Below are positions 7,459 to 15,263 of a DNA stretch of 64,000 nucleotides, one piece after another; position 1 is the stretch's first letter, and each line of letters opens with the position of its first letter. The stretch is taken from positions 1 to 64,000 of IMG/VR virus record IMGVR_UViG_3300020582_000008; one strand, given 5' to 3'. The position numbers were made by a program, and so were the translations under genes. The DNA comes from a virus. The notes beneath the pieces are model-generated. The model saw nothing but the letters and a program-made list of their open reading frames with translations, made no database searches and was not told where the DNA came from.

Positions 7459-7637
7459 AATACGCCTCAGCCCAACCCTACACAGAAGCGGAACGCGAGC
7501 GCGACGATCAAGCGCGTCATCGGCATTTGGAAACTATCCACAACCGCCGCAAAGCCACGCCAAGCGGCCAAAACTACAATGTTCCCGGCGATAAAGCGTC
7601 GAAGGCGAAGGATTTGAGGGTATTGGGGGAGCGGTAG
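7455..7637 (+). CDS. hypothetical protein, 60 aa, highly charged
   Basis: ATG 7455 overlaps the preceding stop (ATGA). The protein is hydrophilic and rich in E, R, H and K (EAERERDDQARHRHLETIHNRRK). It is probably disordered or helical and lacks a known domain. Confidence 0.45.
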   Translation: MKYASAQPYTEAERERDDQARHRHLETIHNRRKATPSGQNYNVPGDKASKAKDLRVLGER

Positions 7638-7736
7638 CGGCTTGACTCTCGTCGATTGAATCGCAAGGATGGGAGCGCGTTGGCAGTTCTATTCCCGGAC
7701 AGCCAAACGTGGTTGTGGTGATAAGCCCCCAGCTTG

Positions 7737-7772
7737 CAGGACGGTCGTTTGGGAGACTGAGCGACCGTCCTG
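7737..7772. promoter_or_regulatory. perfect 11-bp inverted repeat upstream of the packaging genes
   Basis: CAGGACGGTCG and CGACCGTCCTG are separated by 14 bases in the 151-bp gap between 7637 and 7789. It is stable as a hairpin but has no T-run after it, so it is a weak candidate for a terminator. It could instead be a protein-binding site, for example for packaging or regulation. The rest of the gap (7638-7736) holds nothing else I can identify. Confidence 0.5.
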
Positions 7773-7788
7773 ATTCCCCAAAGGCCCA

Positions 7789-8193
7789 ATGAGTGCCGAC
7801 TTAACCAAACGAATCATGGTCCGCGTCACGGACGAGCAACTCGCCTGGATCGGCGAAATGGCGGCCGATGAAGGCATGGATAACGCGACATTCGTGCGCG
7901 TGGTGCTCGATAGATTGAGTAAGGGCAGGGCGCCGTTGATCGGGATGATGCAACAAGCGACTCAAGCACTCAGCCTGCCAGTAGGCTTTGACCACCGGGC
8001 AGGAGCCACAAACTATACCGGAAGCCTGGATGGCGCTGTGCCTCAGACCCACGACATCCTCGCCCAACGCGCCGCCGAGGCCGAAGCCAACCTGCCGCCG
8101 CCCTCAGACCCCGAATCAGACCATCCCGAAGAATCTGCCGCCATCCCCTTGCGCCGTGTAGGCCGAGAACGATATAATCCGGGGCGACAATGA
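7789..8193 (+). CDS. ribbon-helix-helix-like small protein
   Basis: 134 residues. The N-terminus TKRIMVRVTDEQLAWIGEMAADEGMDNATFVRVVLDRL has the strand-helix-helix pattern of RHH DNA-binding proteins. The remaining ~85 residues are proline/acidic-rich and probably disordered. Its position next to the terminase genes and the 7737 inverted repeat suggests a local regulator or packaging accessory, but this is inference. Confidence 0.55.
   Translation: MSADLTKRIMVRVTDEQLAWIGEMAADEGMDNATFVRVVLDRLSKGRAPLIGMMQQATQALSLPVGFDHRAGATNYTGSLDGAVPQTHDILAQRAAEAEANLPPPSDPESDHPEESAAIPLRRVGRERYNPGRQ
8149..8178 (+). promoter_or_regulatory. sigma70-type promoter reading into terminase genes
   Basis: TTGCGC at 8149-8154 and TATAAT at 8173-8178 with an 18-base spacer, inside the 3' end of the preceding gene and about 45 bases before the small terminase start. 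The -10 box is perfect; the -35 box matches 4 of 6. Confidence 0.5.
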
Positions 8194-8223
8194 GGCATAT
8201 CGGACTCGAAACGAATCAGCGTC

Positions 8224-8847
8224 ATGGGTGCACTGCACAATCCAGCGCATGAAATCTTCGCCCGCGAGGTTGTTGAAGCTCTCCTGAGTTCCGACCCGAA
8301 TGTGCGCCGTAATGCCCGAAAAGTAGGCTACGAGCGTGCCGGTTATCCCGGCAACAAGCACAATGCACGCCGGCTGGCAAATTCTCCGGTCGTCAAAAAG
8401 CGAATCAAGCATCTGTTCGAGGAAGCAATTGCGTTCCGCGACGTGCGCTTGGCAACGGTCGTCATGCGGATCGATCGCGTCGGCAAGGCCAATATCCGGG
8501 ACTTTTACGGCGACGATGGCAAGCTGAAAGATATTTGTGCGCTGCCCCTCGAATTGAGCGAAGCCGTCCGAAGTGTGATTCGCAATGCGGAAGGTGAGGT
8601 TTTGGCCTACGAATTCTGGGACAAAAACCAGGCCAATTTCACCCTCTTGAAAAACCTTGGCGGATTGCCCGATACTGACCCTGACAAGCCGCAGCCCGCG
8701 GGTAACACGACGTACAACTTCTTCGCAGGTCTCAGTGTCGAAGATCAATGCGCTCTTGCCGATGCTCTCGACGCTCTCTCCGGAGGGCCGGAAACTATTG
8801 AGCACGAGGCTGCGCGAGAACCTAGCGAAGCAGGCGCCGTTCCGTAA
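8224..8847 (+). CDS. terS: terminase small subunit
   Basis: 207 residues. The N-terminal part (EIFAREVVEALLSSDPNVRRNARKVGYERAGYPGNKHNARRL...VVKKRI) is a helix-turn-helix domain followed by helices (LFEEAIAFRDVRLATVVMRIDRVGKANIRDFY) as in Terminase_2-type small subunits that recognise packaging sites. The tail is acidic. It lies directly upstream of and overlaps the large subunit's ATPase gene, the usual order. Confidence 0.8.
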   Translation: MGALHNPAHEIFAREVVEALLSSDPNVRRNARKVGYERAGYPGNKHNARRLANSPVVKKRIKHLFEEAIAFRDVRLATVVMRIDRVGKANIRDFYGDDGKLKDICALPLELSEAVRSVIRNAEGEVLAYEFWDKNQANFTLLKNLGGLPDTDPDKPQPAGNTTYNFFAGLSVEDQCALADALDALSGGPETIEHEAAREPSEAGAVP

Positions 8848-9562
8848 GCTGTATTCGCTCTATCCCGATGAAGGAATGTTGCGACGTGAACTCTATCCTC
8901 GGCATATGGCTTTTTTCGCTGCTGGGGGATTTCATGATCCGATTGAAACGTGGTGCCCAGAAGGCTGCGATGGTTCTCCGCATCGTGAGCGACTGGCACT
9001 GTGTGCAAACCGCGTCGGAAAAACCTTGGGCATGGGCGGTTATGAACTCGCGTTGCATTTGACCGGTCGCTATCCGGATTGGTGGCCAGGTTATCGTTTC
9101 GACCGCCCGATTGAAGCGTGGGCCGCCGGCAAGACAAACGAAACGACGCGCGATATTATCCAGCGCGAAACTTTATTTGGCCCGATCAAATGGTTCGGGC
9201 GCAAGAAAGGTGTTTCAGGCACGGGGCTGATTCCCGCAGAGGATGTTGATCAAGAGACGATCACTTGGAAACGCGGCATCGCCGACTTTATCGATACTAT
9301 CCAAATCAAGTCGCAGTTTGGCGGCTGGTCATCGCTCGGAATCAAATCGTATGAACAGGGCCGCGGGGCGTTTGAAGGGACGGCCAAGGATTTCATCTGG
9401 GACGATGAAGAACCTCCATTGCCGATCTACACCGAACAATCGATCCGATTGATGACCAAAGCCGGCCTGTCGGTTTTGACCTTTACCCCTTTGGAAGGCA
9501 TGTCGGATGTGGTACAAGCGTTCTTGCCTGGCGGGAGATTGCCAGGGGAATCGGAGTTTTAG
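8762..9562 (+). CDS. terL: terminase large subunit, ATPase half only
   Basis: About 266 residues. After YPRHMAFFAAG comes a Walker A-like CANRVGKT, then the Walker B FIWDDEEPP and the coupling motif LTFTPLEGMSDVV; these drive ATP-dependent DNA translocation into the prohead. The frame stops at TAG 9560, just after the linker GRLPGESEF, where relatives run on into the nuclease domain. That domain is encoded separately at 9777-10586. Start is uncertain: ATG 8762, or TTG 8798 which has GGAGGG ten bases upstream; the frame is open from 8657. Confidence 0.85.
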   Translation: MLSTLSPEGRKLLSTRLRENLAKQAPFRKLYSLYPDEGMLRRELYPRHMAFFAAGGFHDPIETWCPEGCDGSPHRERLALCANRVGKTLGMGGYELALHLTGRYPDWWPGYRFDRPIEAWAAGKTNETTRDIIQRETLFGPIKWFGRKKGVSGTGLIPAEDVDQETITWKRGIADFIDTIQIKSQFGGWSSLGIKSYEQGRGAFEGTAKDFIWDDEEPPLPIYTEQSIRLMTKAGLSVLTFTPLEGMSDVVQAFLPGGRLPGESEF

Positions 9563-9564
9563 AT

Positions 9565-9780
9565 ATGGCTGCGACAGCAAAGCCTATTACATTTGAGGAA
9601 TGGGGACGTAGCCAATTGCAGCCTGCCGCTTTGGCGTGCAGATGTGATGAGCAAGCGGATATTCTCAAGGAATATCTTACTGGCGAATTTAAGGATTTTA
9701 TCGACATCAAGGAGCGCGCTGGGTTGGTCGAGTTACAAGCACGGCTGCGCTTGCGGGCGGTTGAACTGCGTGCAGTATGA
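9565..9780 (+). CDS. 71-aa protein between the two terminase halves
   Basis: Starts two bases after the ATPase stop, and its stop overlaps the nuclease start (ATGA), so all three genes are coupled. Sequence: FEEWGRSQLQPAALACR then a helical segment (ADILKEYLTGEFKDFIDIKERAGLVELQARLRLRAVEL). No known family. It is not an in-frame linker, since it is in a different frame from both flanking domains. It could bridge the two terminase polypeptides. Confidence 0.6.
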   Translation: MAATAKPITFEEWGRSQLQPAALACRCDEQADILKEYLTGEFKDFIDIKERAGLVELQARLRLRAVELRAV

Positions 9781-10586
9781 CCGACGCCCCAAGCCTCTCT
9801 GCCGGCCCAGCCGAAGAAGTCATAGCGAAGCGATCACGCTTTGTCGTGATGGCCGGCTGGAATGACGTTCCGCATCTTACCCCCGAAATGATTGCGGAAG
9901 AAAAATCCCGCATCCCACCCCACGAATTCGAAGCACGCTCACTCGGCAAACCATCCCTCGGCCAAGGCGCGGTCTACCCTGTTCCTGAATCCGAAATCCT
10001 TTGCGATCCGTTCATCGTCCCCGATTGGATGCCGCAGTGCTATGCGCTCGACGTGGGCTGGAAACGAACCGCCGCGCTGTGGGGAGCCTGGGACCGCGAC
10101 AACGACGTGGTGTATCTGTACGGCGAACACTATCGCGGGCAGGCCGAACCTCCAATTCATGCCGCTGCGATCCGCGCTCGGGGCTTATGGATTCCCGGAG
10201 TCATCGATCCCGCCGCGCAAGGCCGAGGCCAGAAAGACGGTGCACAACTGCTCACCATCTACCAGAATGATCTTGGCCTTAATCTCACCCAAGCCGATAA
10301 TGCGCTCGAAGCTGGGATCGTCGCGGTGTGGCAGAGACTCACAACGGGGCGGCTCAAAGTGTTTCGGACGCTGGTTAATTGGATCAAGGAATATAGGTTT
10401 TATCAGCGCGACGAACACGGGCGAATCAAAGACGGACAAGCCGATCACTTGATGGACGACACGCGCTATCTTATCATGTCCGGGTTAAGCGTTGCGTGCG
10501 TGCGGCCGGCCGATCAGTGGACTACGGGTAAATCACAAGTCGCATGGCAAGCGGAATATGACCCCCTCGCCTACCAAACCCGATGA
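9777..10586 (+). CDS. terminase large subunit, nuclease half
   Basis: 269 residues. The first ~20 residues are a novel leader; then SRFVVMAGWNDVPHLTPE...RIPPHEFEARSLGKPSLGQGAVYPV joins the normal terminase sequence. The RNase H-like nuclease residues are visible: YALDVGWKRTAALWG (first catalytic Asp), GVIDPAAQGRG and GQADHLMDDTRYL (third acidic cluster). It cuts concatemeric DNA at packaging. It would have to associate with the separately made ATPase. Confidence 0.85.
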   Translation: MTDAPSLSAGPAEEVIAKRSRFVVMAGWNDVPHLTPEMIAEEKSRIPPHEFEARSLGKPSLGQGAVYPVPESEILCDPFIVPDWMPQCYALDVGWKRTAALWGAWDRDNDVVYLYGEHYRGQAEPPIHAAAIRARGLWIPGVIDPAAQGRGQKDGAQLLTIYQNDLGLNLTQADNALEAGIVAVWQRLTTGRLKVFRTLVNWIKEYRFYQRDEHGRIKDGQADHLMDDTRYLIMSGLSVACVRPADQWTTGKSQVAWQAEYDPLAYQTR

Positions 10587-10767
10587 AGAACAGGAACGGC
10601 GCGAGCGCGTGATTGCGTATATCATGCGGCGCGATCACGTGAGTCGCGAGACAGCAATCGAGGCGTTCAAGCGACTGCGCGGGCATGAATTGTGGATGCT
10701 CGAACAGGCATTGAAACCGAAACAGCCGATGTTCACGGCTGAGTATGATCCGCTTGGGAGAAATTGA
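10558..10767 (+). CDS. hypothetical protein, 69 aa
   Basis: Starts inside the end of the nuclease gene. The core ERRERVIAYIMRRDHVSRETAIEAFKRLRG is helical, and the tail repeats the TAEYDPL-type ending also seen at the end of the nuclease gene (QAEYDPLAY against TAEYDPLGR). It overlaps the next start. Function unknown. Confidence 0.55.
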   Translation: MTPSPTKPDEEQERRERVIAYIMRRDHVSRETAIEAFKRLRGHELWMLEQALKPKQPMFTAEYDPLGRN

Positions 10768-10982
10768 TGGGCTCGCTGCTTTCCCCTCCACAGATGACTC
10801 CACCCCCACCGCCGCCAATCCCGCCTGCGGCTATCCCGCCGACCATGGCCAACCCCGCCGTGCAACAGGCCGGCAAGAATCAGATTGGTAAGGCCGCGGC
10901 ACTTGCGGATTCGACGGTCAAGACCAGCGCGGAGGGCGATCTTGTGAAGCCCATGACGACATCCTCGCAATTGCTGGGCTGA
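10767..10982 (+). CDS. small proline-rich protein between terminase and portal
   Basis: 71 residues from ATG 10767, with GGGAG upstream. The N-terminus is a proline run (PPQMTPPPPPPIPPAA), followed by a helical tail. Similar short Pro-rich proteins sit between terminase and portal in many podoviruses; they may be minor head components. Confidence 0.6.
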   Translation: MGSLLSPPQMTPPPPPPIPPAAIPPTMANPAVQQAGKNQIGKAAALADSTVKTSAEGDLVKPMTTSSQLLG

Positions 10983-10983
10983 C

Positions 10984-12828
10984 ATGGCCCTGACCGCAGA
11001 ACGCGCCGAAGTCTATTACGAGAATGCAAGCGCGTCGTTACTTGCTCTCACTCCCGCGATCATCGACGGCAAGACTTGGCAATCGAATCAGGATTGGGAG
11101 GACTTTCGGAATTATCTGGAACAAGTCCTCTTGGGAATGCGCAATTGGCGCACGCCGTGGTGGATGCATTGGGGCGAGATAGCCGCTCAGATGCTTCCGC
11201 GAAGATATTATTGGGTCATCACTCCCAACAACATGACCCGCGGTCTGCCGATCAATCAGAACGTGGTGGACTCGACAACCACGCAAGCAATCGGTGTTTG
11301 CGCCGCCGGCATGATGGACGGGTTATCTTCTCCTACGAAAATCTGGTTCAAGTTTGAAGCACCCGAAGGCATGGAGTTGGACACGGCGGGCAAACGCTGG
11401 CTTAATGACTTTCAAAAGGACACATACGACGTAATTTCTGGATCGAACTATTATGATCGAAAGCACCAATATTACGAGGATCAGATAACATTTGGTACCG
11501 CGCCGATGTTGATTTACGAGAACAGAGAGCGGATCATCAATTGCGAAGTGCCGTGCGCGGGGGAGTATTTCGGGGCGTGCGGGTCGGATAATTCCATCGA
11601 GACATTCGACCGCGAATTTGTTCTAACCTGCGGGCAAATCGTGCAGCGGTTCGGACCTAAAGCCGTAGCTGGAACCAACGTCGCGGAGCTTTGGAATACC
11701 AAAGGAGCAAACCTCGAAACCGAATTCATCGTCGCACATTCCATCGAGCCGAACTTTCCGGCGAATCAGTACGGTCAGAAGCCGAGGCTTGGGGTTGTTC
11801 CGGGTGGTTATGCATATCGCGAAACCTACTGGTTGCGCGGTCTCAACACGCCGCAGCCTCTCTCGGTGCGAGGCTATCGCGAAAAGCCGTTCATGTATGC
11901 GCCTTGGACTCAGCGCTCGAACGATGCCTATGGGCGCGGGCTTGGTATGGATGCGCTGCCGGATTGCAGTCAGTTGAATCAGATGACGCGGCGAGAAGCC
12001 GAGGCCATCGACAAGGGCGTGCGGCCTCCGATGCTTGCCGACGCGACGTTGAAGAACGAGCCGGCTTCGACGCTTCCCGGTAAAGTCACATACGTTCCGA
12101 ACCTCGCACAGAACGCCGGCATGAAAGCCGCATACACGGTCGATCCGCGTTTTGTGGAATTCATCGAGCAGAAGATCGTGACGTTGCAGAAGCGAATCGA
12201 GCGATGGTTCGCCAACGATGTGTTCGAAATGATCTCGCAGATGGAGGGAGTTCAACCCCGCAACGAACTGGAATTGCAGGAGCGCCGCGGTGAGAAACTG
12301 TTGCGCCTTGGTCCGGTGATCGAGCGCAATCTTCGCGAGGATGCCGTTGGCTTGAGGCGCATCGTGTCGATCATGAATCGTCGTGGATTGATTCCGCCCA
12401 AGCCCCAATCGCTCGCGGGCGTGCCGGTCCAACTGAAATTCGTGTCCAAGCTGGCGCTCATTCAACAGGCCGCTAAGACCGCCGGCATGGAGCGCACTAT
12501 CGTCATGGGCGGTCGCATGGAAGCCGTCCGCCCTGGCACGCTCGACGAAATCAACTTCCCGAAATACCTGCGGGATTATGGCGAAGCGGTCGAGTTTCCT
12601 CCCGAGGATTGGAACACCGACGCGGAAAAGAAGGCTTTGCAAACCGCGAGGGCACAGCAGCAACAGCAGGTCGCCCAGATGCACACGGCTGAAAAAGTCA
12701 CGCCGGCTCTTGCATCAGCGGCACAAAACCTGTCACAAACCGATACTGGCGGCGGTATGAATGCGCTGCAAATGCTGTTGGGTGGCGGCGGTACGGGTGC
12801 CCCACCCGCAGTGGAAGGCGGACAATGA
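10984..12828 (+). CDS. portal protein (T7-type head-tail connector)
   Basis: 614 residues, the usual size for a T7-like portal. Characteristic pieces: TRGLPINQNVVDSTTTQAIGVCAAGMMDGLSSPTKIWFKF near 75-115, YYEDQITFGTAPMLIYE and the C-terminal Gln-rich tail ARAQQQQQVAQ. The dodecameric ring sits at one capsid vertex and anchors the motor and tail. It is followed by an overlapping gene (ATGA). Confidence 0.92.
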   Translation: MALTAERAEVYYENASASLLALTPAIIDGKTWQSNQDWEDFRNYLEQVLLGMRNWRTPWWMHWGEIAAQMLPRRYYWVITPNNMTRGLPINQNVVDSTTTQAIGVCAAGMMDGLSSPTKIWFKFEAPEGMELDTAGKRWLNDFQKDTYDVISGSNYYDRKHQYYEDQITFGTAPMLIYENRERIINCEVPCAGEYFGACGSDNSIETFDREFVLTCGQIVQRFGPKAVAGTNVAELWNTKGANLETEFIVAHSIEPNFPANQYGQKPRLGVVPGGYAYRETYWLRGLNTPQPLSVRGYREKPFMYAPWTQRSNDAYGRGLGMDALPDCSQLNQMTRREAEAIDKGVRPPMLADATLKNEPASTLPGKVTYVPNLAQNAGMKAAYTVDPRFVEFIEQKIVTLQKRIERWFANDVFEMISQMEGVQPRNELELQERRGEKLLRLGPVIERNLREDAVGLRRIVSIMNRRGLIPPKPQSLAGVPVQLKFVSKLALIQQAAKTAGMERTIVMGGRMEAVRPGTLDEINFPKYLRDYGEAVEFPPEDWNTDAEKKALQTARAQQQQQVAQMHTAEKVTPALASAAQNLSQTDTGGGMNALQMLLGGGGTGAPPAVEGGQ

Positions 12829-13073
12829 AACAGCAAAATCTCGAAGAGGCTGCGCGGCTTGCTATCTCGATGAAGAAAAGAAATATTCTGTTGGAGCAAT
12901 GCCAAGACACAGGCTCCAATTTGACTATCTCAGGAAGAACCGCCGTCACAATCACCGCGGACGACAAAATGATGCAGCCTCTAAAGGAACTTTTAGCTCA
13001 CAGGCTTCGACAGGATATTCAAGAAATCAACGAGAAACTACGCTTACTCGGCGTGACGGAGCAAGCCGCGTGA
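12825..13073 (+). CDS. hypothetical coiled-coil protein, 82 aa
   Basis: Overlaps the portal stop. The core (TISGRTAVTITADDKMMQPLKELLAHRLRQDIQEINEKLRLLGV) is one beta hairpin plus a long amphipathic helix. This type of small protein often follows portals in BPP-1-like phages. Function unknown. Confidence 0.6.
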   Translation: MKQQNLEEAARLAISMKKRNILLEQCQDTGSNLTISGRTAVTITADDKMMQPLKELLAHRLRQDIQEINEKLRLLGVTEQAA

Positions 13074-13279
13074 ACACGACAAGTCCAATCACGGCGCTGT
13101 TGCTTGATCGCACGGTTGCGATGCTGATGACCTGTCCGAAAGAGGATAGGCGTCCACACAAGCATTTCGTCGTTATCAGCGGGAAGATGATCGGGACCGG
13201 CAACCCGAATCTTGAGAAGGTGATGCTCACTCAGGTTGAGTTTTTGGAAATGTTTGGGCCGCAGAGTGCAGTGCAATGA
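13070..13279 (+). CDS. hypothetical protein, 69 aa
   Basis: GTG 13070 overlaps the previous stop and the frame ends on the next start. The sequence ITALLLDRTVAMLMTCPKEDRRPHKHFVVISGKMIG... is alpha/beta-like. It is one of a chain of four coupled small genes behind the portal. No family recognised. Confidence 0.5.
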   Translation: MNTTSPITALLLDRTVAMLMTCPKEDRRPHKHFVVISGKMIGTGNPNLEKVMLTQVEFLEMFGPQSAVQ

Positions 13280-13518
13280 GCGACGATTTGAAGCAACAAC
13301 CCGCAACGCCGGCAGCCGGCTCTGTCACGTACCTGGGCCGCAGCGAACGCGAGCGCGCGGCAGAAATCCGCGATGGTATCAAACAACTCATGTTCGAAGT
13401 CGGGCGCTGGATGGATCAAGCGAACGCGCAAGGTATGCGCGTCGAGTTTCAGATGGTTATCGATGGGTTTGGCAAGAACGTCATCGGCCGATTGGATGTC
13501 ACGAAGTCGCTTCTATGA
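13276..13518 (+). CDS. hypothetical protein, 80 aa
   Basis: ATGA overlap at both ends. YLGRSERERAAEIRDGIKQLMFEVGRWMDQANAQGMRVEFQMV is a long helix followed by short strands. Unknown function, probably head-associated by position. Confidence 0.5.
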   Translation: MSDDLKQQPATPAAGSVTYLGRSERERAAEIRDGIKQLMFEVGRWMDQANAQGMRVEFQMVIDGFGKNVIGRLDVTKSLL

Positions 13519-14060
13519 CCGAAGAAGTCAAAACCTACGAACCCGACGATCCGCAGAACCCGAACAATCTGGTTGTTCGTGGGCGCGACGGCGATCCGGT
13601 TCCTCATCCGAATGGCACAGCCATGATCGAGAAGGAATCGTATGAACGCGTAGTGGAAGGCTTGAAGATGGCGAGCGACGCTTGCGTGCATCTTGCCAAG
13701 CGCGAGCCGCTAACCGCCTCCGTGTGGAACGAGATAGCACAGATGCTCGACAAGATACGCCGCGACGCTGTGGCTTTAGGTGGCGTCGATCTGGTCATGA
13801 AGCAACAGGAAACCGAAGCCGTGAGGGGTGAACCTCTGTCCTGGCGCGCGGCGCGGCAAAAGTTTCTCGACGGCATCAAACAAACAACCGGCGGAATGCG
13901 CCAACTCGCGACGTGCTTTCGCGGCGACTATATGTGGTCGATGATGGCGCAACGGCTTGAGCGGCAGGAAAAGACGTTCCGGGGATTGTTGCTCGGGCGC
14001 GTGGTGGAAAGTAGGAAGGGGACGCCGCTGATTCTGCCGCCTGGATTTGCGAGGTCGTGA
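13515..14060 (+). CDS. hypothetical helical protein, 181 aa
   Basis: ATG 13515 overlaps the previous stop. The N-terminus is acidic and extended (EEVKTYEPDDPQNPNNL); the rest is helical with many charged residues (LTASVWNEIAQMLDKIRRDAVALGG, WSMMAQRLERQEKTFRGLL). No domain named. The position suggests a minor structural or assembly role. Confidence 0.5.
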   Translation: MTEEVKTYEPDDPQNPNNLVVRGRDGDPVPHPNGTAMIEKESYERVVEGLKMASDACVHLAKREPLTASVWNEIAQMLDKIRRDAVALGGVDLVMKQQETEAVRGEPLSWRAARQKFLDGIKQTTGGMRQLATCFRGDYMWSMMAQRLERQEKTFRGLLLGRVVESRKGTPLILPPGFARS

Positions 14061-14167
14061 TGCGAATGATCGAAGAGGACGGCAAAGGACGTTTCTGGAT
14101 AATCAAAGTAGCCGGCAAGAATTACGTTGCCTGGATAGCGCCGACGCCTCTGTGGTTTTGGATATAA
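14060..14167 (+). CDS. very small protein, 35 aa
   Basis: ATG 14060 overlaps the previous stop (TGATG). The peptide is aromatic at both ends of its core (GRFWIIKVAGKNYVAWIAPTP...WFWI) and could form a beta hairpin. The overlap argues that it is translated. Confidence 0.4.
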   Translation: MRMIEEDGKGRFWIIKVAGKNYVAWIAPTPLWFWI

Positions 14168-14185
14168 AAACAACAGGAGACTCCT

Positions 14186-14377
14186 ATGCCTATCGGTCTT
14201 TTGTTCTGGATGCTGATGATCCTGTGGCTGATCTTCGGCGGTGTTTGGTGGCGCAACGGCGCCGGCTGGGCATACGGCTGGGGCGGCAACATGCTGTTGC
14301 TGTTCGTGCTCCTGTTCCTGCTCGGCTGGCACGACTTTGGGTTTATCCTGCAAGGTGGAGGCGGTCCCTTTCGATGA
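14186..14377 (+). CDS. small integral membrane protein, 63 aa
   Basis: CAGGAG lies 8 bases before ATG. There are two hydrophobic segments: LLFWMLMILWLIFGGVWW and MLLLFVLLFLLGW, joined by a Trp/Gly-rich turn. Proteins starting MPIGLxFWxLMxLWLIFG recur in rhizobial phages near head genes. Its role is unknown; it could be an inner-membrane assembly or lysis-timing protein. Confidence 0.65.
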   Translation: MPIGLLFWMLMILWLIFGGVWWRNGAGWAYGWGGNMLLLFVLLFLLGWHDFGFILQGGGGPFR

Positions 14378-14443
14378 GCTGGCAGTGAGCCGGGTTCCGT
14401 CGATTCCGCCCGATCTGAGAGAAACGCCGTCAATCTGCCGGGG

Positions 14444-14872
14444 ATGCTGATGCAGCCGAAGAAAGCCATGACTGATCTGCCGTACGGGGTGAATATCTCC
14501 GCGTTCGTACAGGACGGCAAAAGCCACATCCGCAAGGATGTGGATGACAAATTCCGCAGGATGTTGACCGAGGCCGCGGCGCGGCAGGCAAATTTCGCCG
14601 CTCGGTTCCACATCAGCAATGCGCTGCACAACGGCCCGTCGCGCGGTGGTGCTGCCGAATCGATCAAATTCTTCGGCTCCGAACTCGACGTAAAACTCCA
14701 CCTGACCGCAGAAATCGTCGATGCCCTTGAAGTCTCCGCGCCTGGATTCAAAAAGTGGATGGAACTGACGGGTTTTGGCAACGACAAGACGATGATCCGG
14801 GGTTTTGTCGAGTGGGCTGAATTTCGGAACGGGCGCGGGAAGGTTATGACAAACTTAGCGGACATCAACTGA
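14444..14872 (+). CDS. hypothetical protein, about 140 aa
   Basis: Start could be ATG 14444, 14450 or 14468 (MTDLPYGV). The middle AESIKFFGSELDVKLHLTAEIVDALEVSAPGFKKWMELTGFGND suggests a folded alpha/beta domain. It sits between the small membrane protein and the Bbp19-like gene. No family recognised. Confidence 0.5.
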   Translation: MLMQPKKAMTDLPYGVNISAFVQDGKSHIRKDVDDKFRRMLTEAAARQANFAARFHISNALHNGPSRGGAAESIKFFGSELDVKLHLTAEIVDALEVSAPGFKKWMELTGFGNDKTMIRGFVEWAEFRNGRGKVMTNLADIN

Positions 14873-14873
14873 C

Positions 14874-15263
14874 GTGGCCGAACGCCAAGGCATCTACGAC
14901 TCAACCGACCCTGCCGCCATCGACGCCGCAGCAAGCGCCGCCGCGCGCCGCGACCACGACGACGACGAAACAATCCGGGTATGGATGAACCACCCCAAGG
15001 GGCGCGATCTTCTGTACCGCCATGTCTACGAAACTTGTCACCTAGGCCGGACCTTTGTTGCGGTCGATGAAAACGGCCATTCCGACACGCACCGGACCTA
15101 TCTGGACCTCGGCGAAAGAAATATCGGTGCATGGTGGGACGAAAGGCTTCGCAGGCACGCAGAACTCTATATGCTGATGCTCAAGGAACAGGAAATCGAC
15201 CGGCAAGCGCGCAACGCGCAGCTTCTAAAGCAGAACGACAAACAAGACAGCGGAAATGGCTGA
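14874..15263 (+). CDS. Bbp19-like phage protein
   Basis: 129 residues. The central NHPKGRDLLYRHVYETCHLGRTF...YLDLGERNIGAWWDERLRRH follows the pattern of the Bbp19-like domain (xPEGRRxL...GRRNVG) found just upstream of the scaffold and capsid genes in BPP-1-like podoviruses. The tail is Gln/Lys-rich. Function unknown, probably in head assembly. It overlaps the next gene. Confidence 0.65.
   Translation: MAERQGIYDSTDPAAIDAAASAAARRDHDDDETIRVWMNHPKGRDLLYRHVYETCHLGRTFVAVDENGHSDTHRTYLDLGERNIGAWWDERLRRHAELYMLMLKEQEIDRQARNAQLLKQNDKQDSGNG

Noticed and set aside
9545-9790. Group I intron or intein in the terminase gene
   Set aside because: The gap is only ~215 bases, holds a coupled ORF and no intein or endonuclease motifs; splicing cannot be excluded without RNA data.
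11623-12684. 353-aa minus-strand frame across the portal gene
   Set aside because: Arg/His/Leu-rich composition typical of the antisense of a high-GC gene; the plus strand is an unambiguous portal.
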